Below, piece by piece: positions 10,801 through 20,644 of a stretch of DNA of 64,000 nt. Position 1 is the first letter of the stretch; every line of letters starts with the position of its first letter. The stretch is from Cepaea nemoralis (taxonomy: Eukaryota > Mollusca > Gastropoda > Stylommatophora > Helicidae), in NCBI GenBank assembly GCA_014155875.1, contig JACEFZ010001387.1, positions 1 through 64,000 on the forward strand, written 5' to 3'. A program made the translations under genes and the position numbers. Under the pieces are notes generated by a model. It saw only the letters and a program-made list of their open reading frames with translations, searched no databases and was not told where the DNA came from.

Positions 10801-13012
10801 AAATGTAGGAGGGAGGAGGAAGAGGGAGGTGGAGGAGGGAAGAGGAGGGAGGAGGAGGGAGGAGACAGGAGGAGTAGGGAGGAATAGGAGGGAGGAGGAG
10901 GGATTAGGAGGAGGAGGGAGGAGTAGGGTGGAGGAGGAGGCGAGGAGGAGGGAGGAGGAAGAGGGAGGAGGAGGGAGAAGGAGGGAGGAGGAGAACGCAG
11001 GAGGAGAAGGGAGCAGGAGGAGGAGAGGGAGGAGGAGGGAGAGGGAGGAGGAGGAGGGAGGAGGAGGAGAGAGTAGGAGGAGGGAGGAGGCGGAGGGAGA
11101 AGGAAGAGGGAGGAGAAAGAGGGAGAAGGAGGAGGGAGAAGGAGGAGAAGGAGGGGAGGAGGAGGAGGGAAGAGGAGGAGGGGAGGAGGAGGAGGGAGGA
11201 GGAGGAATGTGAAGGGAGGAGGAGGGAGGAGGTAGAGGGAGGAGGAGGAGGGAGGCGGAGAGAGGAGGAGGAGGGATGAGGAGGAAGAGGGAGGAGGAGG
11301 AATGTGAAGGGAGGAGGGGGGAGGAGGTAGAGGGAGGAGGAGGGAGGAGGAGGAGGTAGAGGGAGGAGGAGGGAGGAGGAGGAGGGAGGAGGCGGAGAGG
11401 GAGGAGGAGGAAGGAGGAGGGGGAGGAGTGAGGAGGAGGGAGGAAGAAGGAGGAGGAGGGAGGAGGAGTGATGAGGAGGAGGGAGGAGGAGGATGGAGGA
11501 GGAGAGAGGAGGAGGAGGGAGGAGGAGGAGGGAGGAGGAGGAAGAGGGAGGAGGAGGAATGTGAAGGGAGGAGGAGGAGTGAGGAGGAGGAGGGAGGAGG
11601 AGGAGTGAGGAGGAGGAGAGGAGGAGGAGGAGGAGGAGGAGGAGGAGGAGGAGGAGGGAGGAGGAGGAGGAGGGAGGAAGAAGGAGGAGGAGGGAGAAGG
11701 AGGGATGAGGAGGAGGAGGGAGGAGGAGGAAGAGGGAGGAGGAGGAATGTGAAGGGAGGAGGAGGTAGAGGGAGGAGGAGGAGGAGGAGAAGGGAGGAGG
11801 AGGGATGAGGAGGAGGGAGGAGGGGGAAGAGGGAGGAGGAGGAATGTGAAGGGAGGAGGAGGGAGGAGGTAGAGGGAGGAGGAGTGAGGAGGAGGAGAGG
11901 GAGGAGGAGTGAGGAGGAGGAGTGGGAGGAGGAGGAAGGAGGAGGAGGAGGAGGGAGGAAGAAGGAGGAGGAGGGAGAAGGAGGGATGAGGAGGAGGAGG
12001 GAGGAGGAGGAAGAGGAAGGAGGAGGAATGTGAAGGGAGGAGGAGGGATAGGGAGGAGGGGGAGGGGAAGAGGAAGAGGGTAGGAGGAAGAGTGGAGAGG
12101 AGGAGGGAGGAGGTAGAGGGAGGAGGAGGAGGGAGGAAAAGGGAGGAGGGAGGAGGAGAGAGGAGGAGGAGATAGGAGGTAGGAGGAGGAGGAAGAGGGA
12201 GGAGGAGGGAGGAGAAGGAAGGAGGAGGAAGAAGGAGTAGGAAGAGGGAGGAGGATGGAGGAGGGAGAGGGAGGAAGAGGGAGGAGGAGGAAGGAGGAGG
12301 AAGAGGAAGGAGGAGGAAGAGGGAAGAGGAGGAAGAGGGAGGAGGAGGATGGAGGAGGGAGAGGGAGGAGGGGAAGAGGAAGAGGGTAGGAGGAGGAGGG
12401 GAGAGGAGGAGAAGAAGGGAGAAGGAGGGAGGAGGAGAAGGAGGAGGAGGGAGGAGGGAGAGGAGGAGGGAGGAGGCAGAGGGAGAAGAAGGAAGGAGGA
12501 GGAGGAAGAAGGGAGAGGAAGGAGGGAGAATGAGGAGGGGAGGAAGGAAAGGGAAGTGGAAGAGGAGGAGGAGGGAGGAGGAAAGAGGTAGGGGGAGGAG
12601 GAGGTAGAGGGAGGAGGAGGAGGAAGGAAAGGGAGGAGGAAGAGGAGGAGAAGGGAGGAGGAGGGTGGAGGGAGGAGGAGGAGGTAGAGGGAGGAGGAGG
12701 TAGGAGGAGGAAGAGGGAAGAGGGAGAAGAAGGGAGAAGGAGGAGGGAGGATGATGAGGGAGAAGGAGGCAGGAGGAGGAGGGAGGCAGGAGGAGCAGGA
12801 GGGATGAGGAGGGAGAGGGAGGAGGAGGGAAGATGAGGGAGGAGGCGGAGGAGGCGGAGGGAGTAGGAGGGAGGAGGATGGAGGAGGAGGGGAGAGGAAG
12901 AGGGAGAAGGATGAGGGAGAAGGAGGAGGGAGGAGGGAGAGGGATGAGAGGGAGGAGGAAGAGGAGAAGGGTGGAGGGAGGAGGTAGAGGGAGGAGAAGA
13001 GAGGAGGAGAGA
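10801..13012. repeat. 2.2-kb homopurine GGA-rich tract
   Basis: Almost every base on the + strand is A or G, built from irregular GGAGGA, GGAGGG and GAAGG words with scattered single T or C. Larger imperfect units recur, marked by GGAGGAATGTGAAGGGAGG at about 11205, 11305, 11550, 11745, 11840 and 12025. Very long Pro/Ser/Leu frames on the - strand and Glu/Gly/Arg frames on the + strand are by-products of this composition. Such tracts can form triplex (H-DNA) and G-quadruplex structures. Confidence 0.95.
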
Positions 13013-13114
13013 GTTCGCCATTCCGAATTCATACTCGTCTAGTTCTTCCCTTCTACACGACTGTAGATAACTTCCTTACACATAAAAAGATGAATTGTTA
13101 TTGATATTGCCGTG

Positions 13115-13219
13115 GCATGGAGGAATATCAGCAGCAGAGTTGATCCAAAAAACCAAAGACTGAGATCTACGGAGAGCCATGAACGCCTACGCCAGCCGGC
13201 ACGGCACTTGATGATGATG
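13115..13219 (+). mobile_element. 105-bp LINE-A 3'-end insertion with target duplication
   Basis: Encodes only the last ~30 codons of LINE-A (WHGGISAAELIQ-type segment to ASRHGT) and ends in TTGATGATGATGA. It is flanked by the 9-bp repeat ATTGCCGTG (13106-13114 and 13220-13228). This is a severely 5'-truncated but otherwise clean target-primed insertion. Confidence 0.85.
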
Positions 13220-13299
13220 ATTGCCGTGTGACGATTCTGTGTAGTCACGTCATTTTCTTCCCTTTCCCTAGCGTTTTGGTTCGGGGATTCTTTCATCAT

Positions 13300-13515
13300 C
13301 ATCATCATATATTTACGTACGTATTTTGGGAGGGGGAGGAGGGAGGAGGAGGAAGAAGAAAAAAAAACTATGACAGTTGACAGCTCTGGAATGAAAGGAA
13401 GGCGTGTAGAAAATTTCATTTCAATCGGATAGGCCGTTCGCGAACAAATAAAGGACATACATATATATTTACATATATATTTACATACATACACTTTGTT
13501 TTATAGATATAGATT
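13300..13515. repeat. Probable terminal block of the 10320-13515 repeat unit
   Basis: After the purine tract comes CAATCGGATAGGCCGTTCGC, then AAATAAAGGACATACATA-type sequence, a TACATA repeat and TTATAGATATAGATTTATA. Together with the CTAGCTGACCCGG opening at 10320 this looks like the two ends of one dispersed element with the purine tract expanded between them. The family is not identified. Confidence 0.45.
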
Positions 13516-13519
13516 TATA

Positions 13520-14050
13520 CTCCAGGGGTGATGCGGCGTGTATCACATCACCTTTATCATAAAGTAGCTCTCCCCCGATTACAGAGAGGCTTTACAACAT
13601 CACTTTTATCATGAAGTAGCTTTCCACCAGATCCCAGAGAGCCTTCACAACATGACCTTTATAATAAAGTAGCTCTCCTCCAGATTCCAGAGTCTTTACC
13701 ACATCACCTTTATCATAAAGTAACTCTCCCCTAAATTACAGAGAACCTTCACCACATCACCTTTATGATAAAGTAGCTCTCCACCAGAATGCCGTGAGCC
13801 TTAACCATATCATCTTTAACAAAAGGTAGCTCTCCACTAGATTCCAAAGAGCCTTCACCATATCATTTTTAACATAAGGTAGATCTCAACTAGATTCTAA
13901 AGAGCCTTCACCACATCATCTTTAACATAAGGTAGCTCTCCACTAGATTCAAGAGAACCTTCACCACATCATCTTTATCATAAAGTAGCTCTTTACCAGA
14001 TCCCAGAGAGCCTTCACCACATCACCTTTATCATAAAGAAGGTCTCCATC
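13520..14050. repeat. Minisatellite, ~52 bp x 10
   Basis: The unit contains CACATCACCTTTATCATAAA, GTAGCTCTCC, then CAGATTCCAGAGAGCCTTCAC. About ten diverged copies end ~280 bp upstream of the first visible exon of the cysteine-rich gene. Confidence 0.9.
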
Positions 14051-14329
14051 CAGAGGGTCAGCAGCGGCTGTTCTATCGGCACAAAATATCGACGTCAGGG
14101 CTCAGTGAACGCAGTTTCATAATCCCGACATACCAGGTTCCAGGTCAGCAGCAGACCATTTGGAAACAGGCGGCTGGCGTTGACTCTTATGAAGACCGTT
14201 CAAAAATAATGACAAACAACTGAAAGTCGAAATGATTAGAATATCACAAGGAAACAATAAATGCTGCTATTGATTGCGACGTCCTGTAAAGAACGTGTAA
14301 TTGTGTGTTAACTGTGAACTATTCTGTAG

Positions 14330-14493
14330 GTGTAGTGGTGTTGGCAGGGGGCTGCGGAGCTCAGAACATGTCAGAGAACGGTGAGGACGTACACACTTCT
14401 ATTAGTTATGTACTGCTTATGGAATACTGTTCGCTTGAGGGCGGGCTGAATGCAACAGCGGCCTATGACTTCGCGGTGAACATCACAGTAGAG
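14330..14493 (+). CDS. Cysteine-rich secreted-type protein, exon A
   Basis: Acceptor candidate TATTCTGTAG ends at 14329; the exon reads VVVLAGGCGAQNMSENGED and on to YDFAVNITVE, then a consensus donor GAG|GTGAGT at 14494 (phase 0). The short hydrophobic start VVVLAGG could be the end of a signal peptide, but no start codon is visible, so an upstream exon is likely. The N-glycosylation sequons NMS, NAT and NIT and two cysteines suggest an extracellular protein. No family recognised. The exon boundary at the donor is strong; the 5' boundary is provisional. Confidence 0.6.
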
Positions 14494-15490
14494 GTGAGTG
14501 TTGGTCAGTGAGTGAGTGTTGGTTAGTGAGGTGAGTGATGGTCAGTGAGGTAAGTATTATTAGTGAGGTGAGTGTTGGTCAGTGAGTGAGTGTTGGTTAG
14601 TGAGGTGAGTGATGGTCAGTGAGGTAAGTATTATTAGTGAGGTGAGTGTTGGTCAGTGAGGTAAGTATTGTTAGTGAGGTGAGTGTTGGTCAGTGAGTGA
14701 GTGTTGGTTAGTGAGGTGAGTGATGATCAGTGAGGTAAGTATTATTAGTGAGGTGAGTGTTGGTCAGTGAGGTAAGTATTGTTAGTGAGGTGAGTGTTGG
14801 TCAGTGAGTGAGTCTTGGTTAGTGAGGTTAGTGATGGTCAGTGAGGTAAGTATTGTTAGTGAGGTGAGTGTTGGTCAGGAGTGAGTGCTGGTTAGTGAGG
14901 TGAGTGTTGGTCAGTAAGTGAATGTTGGTCAGTGAGGTGAGTGTTGGTCAGTGAGTGAATGTTGGTCAGTGAGTGAATGTTGGTCAGTTAGTGAATGTTG
15001 GTCAGTGAGTGAATGTTGGTCAGTGAGTGAATGTTGGTCAGTTAGTGAATGTTGGTCAGTGAGTGAATGTTGGTCAGTGAGGTGTGTATTGGTCACTGAG
15101 TAAGTGTTGGTCAGTGAGGTAAGTATTGTTAGTGAGGTGAGTGTTGGTCAGTGAGTGAGTGTTGGTTAGTGAGGTGAGTGTTGGTCAGTGAGGTAAGTAT
15201 TATTAGTGAGGTGAGTGTTGGTCAGTGAGTGAGTCTTGGTTAGTGAGGTTAGTGATGGTCAGTGAGGTAATTATTGTTAGTGAGGTGAGTGTTGGTCAGT
15301 GAGTGAATGTTGGTCAGTGAGTGAATGTTGGTCAGTGAGTGAATGTTGGTCAGTGAGGTGTGTATTGGTCACTGAGTAAGTGTTGGTCAGTGAGGCGAGT
15401 GTTGGTCAGTGAGGTGAGTGTTGGTCAGTGAGTGAATGTTGGTCAGTGAGTGAATGTTGGTCAGTGAGGTGAGTGTTGGTCATTGAGTGA
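14494..15490. repeat. Minisatellite of 5'-splice-site-like units, ~18-19 bp x ~53
   Basis: The array starts at the first intron base after exon A. Units alternate GTGAGTGTTGGTCAGTGA with GTAAGTATTATTAGTGAG, so the words GAG|GTGAGT and GAG|GTAAGT, both consensus 5' splice sites, recur many times. Some longer higher-order blocks recur (for example the series near 14500 and again near 14575). It fills the start of the intron. Confidence 0.95.
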
Positions 15491-15499
15491 TCATTATGC

Positions 15500-16985
15500 A
15501 CTGTGGCCACGCAGATGTGAATGTAAAGTGGGTGGTAAACGAGCAAGTGAGCAGCCATGTTACATGTGGATGTAAAGTGGGTGGTAAACGAGCAAGTGAG
15601 CAGCCATGTTACATGTGGATATAAAGTGGGTGGTAAACGAGCAAGGGAGCAGCCATGTTACATGTGGATATAAAGTGGGTGGTAAACGTGCAAGGGAGCA
15701 GCCATGTTACATGTGAATGTAAAGTGGGTGGTAAACATGCAAGGGAGTGGCCATGTTACATGTGGATGTAAAGTGGGTGGTAAACGTGCAAGGGGCGGCC
15801 ATGTTACATGTGGATGTAAAGTGGGTGGTAAACGTGCAATGGAGTGGCCATGTTACATGTGGATGTAAAGTGGGTGGTAAACGTGCAAGGGGCGGCCATG
15901 TTACATGTGGATGTAAAGTGGGTGGTAAACGTGCAATGGAGTGGCCATGTTACATGTGGATGTAAAGTGGGTGGTAAACGTGCAAGTGGGCAGCCATGTT
16001 ACATGTGGATATAAAGTGGGTGGTAAACGTGCAAGGGAGCGGCCATGTTACATGTGGATGTAAAGTGGGTGGTAAAGAGGGGGCAGCCATGTTACATGTG
16101 GATGTAAAATGGGTGGTAAACGTGCAAGGGGGAAGCCAAGTTACATGTGGATGTAAAGTGGGTGGTAAACATGCAGGGGGCAGCCATGTTACATGTGGAT
16201 GTAAAATGGGTGGTAAACGTGCAAGGGGGAAGCCATGTTACATGTGGATGTAAAATGGGCGGTAAAAGTGCAAGGGGATGACCATGTTACATGTGGATGT
16301 AAAATGGTCGGTAAAAGTGCAAGGGGATGACCATGTTACATGTGGGTGTAAAGTGGGTGGTAAAGAGGGGGCAGCCATGTTACATGTCGATGTAAAATGG
16401 GTGGTAAACGTGCAAGGGGGAAGCCAAGTTACATGTAGATGTAAAGTGGGTGGTAAACGTGCAAGGGGGAAGCCATCTTACATGTGGATGTAAAATGGGC
16501 GGTAAAAGTGCAAGGGGATGACCATGTTACATGTGGATGTAAAATGGGTGGTAAAAGTGCAAGGGGATGACCATGTTACATGTGGGTGTAAAGTGGGTGG
16601 TAAACGTGCAAGGGGATGACCATGTTACATGTGGGTGTAAAATGGGTGGTAAACGTGCAAGGGGCCAGCTATGTTACATGTGGATGTAAAGTGGATGGTA
16701 AACGTGCAAGGGGGAAGCCAAGTTACATGTGGATGTAAAATGGGTGGTAAAAGTGCAAGGGGATGACCATGTTACATGTGGGTGTAAAGTGGGTGGTAAA
16801 CGTGCAAGGGGATGACCATGTTACATGTGGGTGTAAAGTTGGTGGTAAACGTGCAAGGGGATGACCATGTTACATGTGGGTGTAAAGTGGGGGGTAAACG
16901 TGGAAGGGGCCAGCTATGTTACATGTGGATGTAAAGTGGATGGTAAACGTGCTAAGCGGCAACAATGTTACATGTGGGTGTTTTA
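15500..16985. repeat. Minisatellite, ~50 bp x ~29
   Basis: The unit contains CCATGTTACATGTGGATG, TAAAGTGGGTGGTAAACG and TGCAAGGGG. Period is 50 bp early on (15554, 15604, 15654), with 46-47-bp variants later. Later copies form subtypes (AAGCCAAG, GATGACCATG), implying block-wise amplification. A leftover piece, ATTACATGTGGATG, sits just upstream of exon B at 17657, suggesting the array once reached further. Confidence 0.95.
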
Positions 16986-17039
16986 AATCAAGCGATGGAC
17001 TGAAAGAAAAGGAATCCATGAATACTAATGACACGGGAC

Positions 17040-17640
17040 GAGAAGTACACATGACGTACCTGACCAGCTGGCGTAGGCTTTCATGTCTCTCCACAGATTT
17101 CGGATTTTAGTGTTCTTGATCAACTCTGCTGGTGATATTCCTCCATGCCAGCCCATCCAACATCATTTATCTTGGTCTGCCTCTCCCTGTCCCCCCTGTC
17201 CCGATCTTTCCAGTTGTCACGATGTTCTCCGGTGCCTTTCTTCTTATTACATGACCAAAGAAAACTGTTTGTCTCATTCTTATTGTTGAATATAATGTTC
17301 TAGTTTCATCAGCCTCTTTCAGGTAAATCGTTCGTTAGTTACTCTGGCAGTCCAAGGAATTAGCAGCATTCCTCTCAGGAACCACATCTCTGTTGCTTCC
17401 AAATTCTTCCAAATTTGTTCATTTACATTCCAAGATTCACTACCATTCAGCAAAAAAAGTTATATGTAACATTTCAGCACTCTCTTTCATACATTCAATG
17501 ATAGTAACTTATTGCATGATATATTCTTTATTTTCTGAAATGCATAAGATACTTTTCATTTTCTGAAATGCAGCTTTCCGTAGTCTGTTCCTAAATCTAT
17601 GTTGTACACCTTCCATCTGATGTTATAAATGCCCCTAGAT
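17040..17640 (-). pseudogene. LINE-A C-terminal fragment
   Basis: The reverse complement carries the LINE-A tail (WHGGISPAELI-type segment, a TGKIGTG-type stretch, then FFGHVI-type sequence), with more upstream RT sequence to about 17640. Multiple stops and frameshifts. It lies in the intron between exons A and B. Confidence 0.7.
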
Positions 17641-17739
17641 CCACTTGGTTAAGAATATTACATGTGGATGGCCAAAATCAAGAAATTGTCTGGAAGAAGG
17701 GATGTATGAATGCTGTGGACACGTGACAAAATGTTAAAG

Positions 17740-17893
17740 AGGGTCATTAAAGCCGACATTCAATGTGAAGATGGCACTATATCATGTGTTTTCTGTATAC
17801 AGAGCTTCGAACGGCAGTGTGTTGATGCAGCGATACACCACGTGACCTGGGATTGTATAGAGAACATTACTAACGACATCAATGGCAATATAA
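17740..17893 (+). CDS. Cysteine-rich secreted-type protein, exon B
   Basis: The frame RVIKADIQCEDGTISCVFC continues through QCVDAAIHHVTWDCIENITN to DINGNI and donor A|GTGAGT at 17894. An AG at 17738-17739 gives the phase 0 start needed by exon A, but there is no pyrimidine tract before it, so the acceptor is weak and the exact start uncertain. Five cysteines and an NIT sequon. The split codon joins exon C as ACC (Thr), creating another NIT sequon. Confidence 0.6.
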
Positions 17894-17903
17894 GTGAGTA
17901 TAC

Positions 17904-18000
17904 TGTCTGTCTGTCTGTCTGTCCTGTCCTGTCCTGTCTGTCCTGTCTGTCTGTCTGCCTGTCTGTCCTGTCTGTCCTGTCTGCCTGCCTGCCTGCCAGT
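17904..18000. repeat. (CTGT)n / CTGTC microsatellite
   Basis: Starts ~10 bp inside the intron after exon B and runs about 100 bp with CTGTCCTGTC and CTGCCTGC variants. Confidence 0.95.
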
Positions 18001-18064
18001 CGTGTAGTCATGTGCTCAATTTCCCTTCGAGCCAGTGGATTTTTCCCCCATTGATCTCTGATCA

Positions 18065-18240
18065 ACGGTCGACCCTATCTAAAAATAGGTATCCGGAAAT
18101 GTTTTGGGAAGTAAAGGCGGTCACATGATACTCTCACAACACCCGCCGTTTTCCCGTTGGTTTATACAAATATGGGTCCAGCACCATATGCCTAACGCTT
18201 ATAAAAAGGCCCTTCAGATTGTTGTTGTTGTTGTTGTTGT
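18065..18240. repeat. SINE5-like tail fragment ending in (TTG)n
   Basis: The segment GGTATCCGGAAATGTTTTGG then GAAGTAAAGGCGGTCACATG parallels the 3' half of the elements at 19826-20045 and 45160-45360. It ends in GTTGTTGTTGTTGTTG, a probable 3' microsatellite tail. The head is missing. Confidence 0.5.
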
Positions 18241-18421
18241 TTTATGCTTACATATCCGACTTATGGCATGAAAAGAATTCGTGTAATGTGTCTTCTGGTC
18301 CTTCTTTCATCTATGTCTATGAATGTCCATCAGTACCAAGAATGTAGTGTTCATGTTGTTTGAAAGGTCTCCAGTATTCCAAGAAATTAAAACTTTAAAA
18401 TGTTTTTGGTGTCTATTTCAG

Positions 18422-18721
18422 CCGATTACCAATACTTGCCTACGCAAATACAGATCTTGACCGCGCTGGGTGTTCTCTGCAACGATCCGAGAATCAAACC
18501 AGAATGCATCGCTCATTACAGCCAACAATACGATGAAATAAAGGCTTGCGCGGCACCGCATATTGCGGACATAGGGGCCGAAACAAACAGCGGGAACTTG
18601 CGCACATGTCTGGAGATAGCTGTGACATTCAAGTGTGCAAGGGATGTGATCAGCAAATGTGATGTCTACACTGGTAATGTGATGGGAGACCATTTACAGC
18701 TGTCAATACCGCCATATTGTG
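18422..18721 (+). CDS. Cysteine-rich secreted-type protein, exon C
   Basis: Acceptor TCTATTTCAG ends at 18421. The exon encodes TDYQYLPTQIQILTALGVLC and on through CIAHYSQQYDEIKACAAPHI, CLEIAVTFKCA, VISKCDVY to LSIPPYC. Seven cysteines are spaced along an otherwise helical-looking sequence; no known domain is recognised. It either continues through a weak donor at 18722 (G|GTTTGT) or reads on to a stop at 18748-18750 with tail YSTIIVG. A GC- and T-homopolymer cluster follows immediately. Confidence 0.7.
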
Positions 18722-18795
18722 GTTTGTATTCTACAATTATTGTCGGCTGACTCAACAATCGGTCGCTTAATCCCCATTGTTTCAATAAAAATTAT

Positions 18796-18875
18796 CCCCC
18801 CCCCCCATTTTTTTTTTGGGGGGGGGGGGGGGAATCGGCGGGGGGGGGGGGAAGTTTGGTTGGGGGGGGGGGGAG
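18796..18875. repeat. Homopolymer cluster: C14, T10 and three long G runs
   Basis: A C run, a T run, then G runs of about 14, 13 and 12 with short spacers. The C and first G runs can pair as a hairpin; the G runs alone fit a quadruplex. Run lengths may be unreliable if the assembly came from homopolymer-prone reads. Confidence 0.9.
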
Positions 18876-19104
18876 GATTTGATAATATAAGCGGATTCGG
18901 AACAGGACATAGCAGACTCAATAGCCACAAAAACGAGGGAAAGTTATTAAGTAACAGGAATTGTATTATAAAGTGCATGGCAACGGAAAATCTTATTTCA
19001 AGACACAAACAGGCTCTTAAGCAATATCCCATGTAGGGGTGTGTGGAATGAGAACTTTGCGCAAGTGCAATAGTGATTACAAAATGAATGCTCCTGTTAT
19101 GTAC

Positions 19105-19470
19105 TTTCACCGTGGAAGAGCAACAAGGCATTATTGGTGTTTTGTTTTTAAATCTTCAAAGGGTGTGAAATCTACAGAAGATTTCAACATAAGAATGCGG
19201 TTTAGTGTGGTGACGGCTGGTTGAGTCGGGAGAGGGTGTATGAATGGGTAGATAGATTTCAAAATAGAAGAGAAAGCTTCATTTATGAACCGCGTAGTGG
19301 GAGACCTGCAAGTTTGGCAACTGACACGGTGAAAAGGCAGGTTGATCAATGGTCTTTGACAACTGGCGACTCACCATTGATGAAATAGCCGTGGATTTCG
19401 AGATGAGTCAAGTGTTACGTACAAATTTTCCATGATATCCTCGTTTATAGGAAAGTGTGTAGCAAATATT
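19105..19470 (+). pseudogene. mariner-like transposase N-terminal remnant
   Basis: Frames give YWCFVFKSSKGVKSTEDF, then RVYEWVDRFQNRRESFIYEP, RSGRPASLATDT and, in another frame, LTIDEIAVDFEMSQV. This is the paired helix-turn-helix region of mariner transposases, where RSGRPS is characteristic. At least two frameshifts and two stops; no DDD catalytic domain. Confidence 0.75.
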
Positions 19471-19825
19471 AAACAGAAGATAATACAAACCATGTGTTGT
19501 TGTTGAAAAACGTTTCTTGTTTGTCGTTTCATTTGGCAAGCATCAATCAATCAATCAATCATGCATCGTTGCAATGTACGACTTATATCGAACATTTTAT
19601 TTCGTCTATTTTTTTTTTGGCCACATGCATCTTCACACAAAAATGTATTTGCTTCCTGGGGTTGATTGCAGCGTCCTGCAGCTATCTAAAATGTAACATT
19701 ATAGTAACATACATTTCTAAATAAATTTAGCCCATCTATGAACCAACTCAGCGACAGACATAAGTCCTTCTAGACCCTTCCTCATTGATGGGCACAATCA
19801 GCCTATCAGCTTTATTTCTTGCGGC

Positions 19826-20045
19826 TGACGCGGTAGCGTAGTTACTGGACACACTCCTGCTGGCTTGTGGTCATCTATTCGATCCAAATCGAGGAGGGTT
19901 GGAACCTTTAAAATAAACGTTACCTCCCAGCTCGAGGCAGCCTAATAGTAGTACCAGAAAATGTCTTGGAAAGTAAAAGAGGCCTGTGTGATATTGACCA
20001 CTTCATCCACCAAGTTCTGATTGGTATGTAAAATATATGTCTACC
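19826..20045 (+). repeat. SINE5 copy (tRNA-like head)
   Basis: The head GCGGTAGCGTAGTTACTGG resembles an A box and TATTCGATCC a B box about 50 bp later. The body TAGTACCAGAAAATGTCTTG, GAAAGTAAAAGAGGCCTGTG matches the other SINE5 pieces at 18065, 45160, 47697 and 55130. Age is high, as copies are diverged. Confidence 0.6.
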
Positions 20046-20080
20046 ACTCTGTGTCCAAAACTCTTTAAGGCGTTCGGAAG

Positions 20081-20235
20081 GTTTCTTTACATTTTGCTAC
20101 TTTTTCCCTAATTGTTATTGTCTCTTTGTTGGTCATTACTTTAAGGCCTTTACCATCATAAGGTGTTACATTAATTCCTTCTAATGAGAAGTTTTATTAT
20201 TTTCAAATAACAATTGCCTGGAAATTAAAATGTTT
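20081..20235. repeat. Dispersed repeat R1, copy 2
   Basis: Second copy of the unit at 1078-1235, same orientation, again followed by a - strand LINE-RNH 3' end. Confidence 0.75.
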
Positions 20236-20640
20236 GCTTGAGCTGAGGTGATTCAAGAACAGGCATCGACACTCGGGATGGTCCCATATGTGCTCGGTAA
20301 TCGATTTCAACAGCCAGCGCAGAGTCCCGCTACTAATGGTACCAGTTGCAATATGATTATGTCTCTCTGGCTTTTGCTCGGAGAACTGAATGTAGGCCAG
20401 ATCCCCTTGTCACTATCTTCCACACCATTCTCTCCAGATATTAATGGTGTTTCTGTTTTTCCACACCATTCCCTCCAGACATTAATGGTGTATCTGTTTG
20501 TCCACACTAAATACAGAGATGCAGATCCTGAAACTGTTTCTGCTTGCTCGTTTCCCACTACACCACTATGTTTTGGGGAAAAGATCCAACATATGCTCCA
20601 TATCTTTGATTGTTTAATGGAAGGAACATAAAGAGTTAAC
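20236..20640 (-). pseudogene. LINE-RNH RNase H C-terminal fragment
   Basis: On the - strand: KIWSICWIFSPKHSGVVGNE with a following QAE, the RNase H box with His and the C-terminal catalytic Asp replaced by Glu, then a diverged 3' end. It precedes a second, tandem 3' fragment of the same family at 20645-21340. Confidence 0.7.
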
Positions 20641-20644
20641 ACAA

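Noticed and set aside
10675..13032. 785- and 705-codon - strand frames rich in Pro, Ser and Leu, and Glu/Gly/Arg frames on the + strand
   Set aside because: They are forced by the homopurine tract, which cannot form many stop codons. No start context, domain or splice logic.
13520..14050. CRISPR-like array (regular ~52-bp repeats)
   Set aside because: Head-to-tail minisatellite without unique spacers, in a eukaryotic context.
14305..14330. GTG at 14305 as start of the cysteine-rich protein
   Set aside because: Non-ATG start without signal peptide; the acceptor TTCTGTAG just downstream makes an upstream exon more likely.
15747..16493. Cys/His-looking repeats (HVTCGCKVGGK) resembling a zinc-finger protein
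   Set aside because: It is a ~50-bp minisatellite in an intron; frame changes with unit length and no complete protein results.
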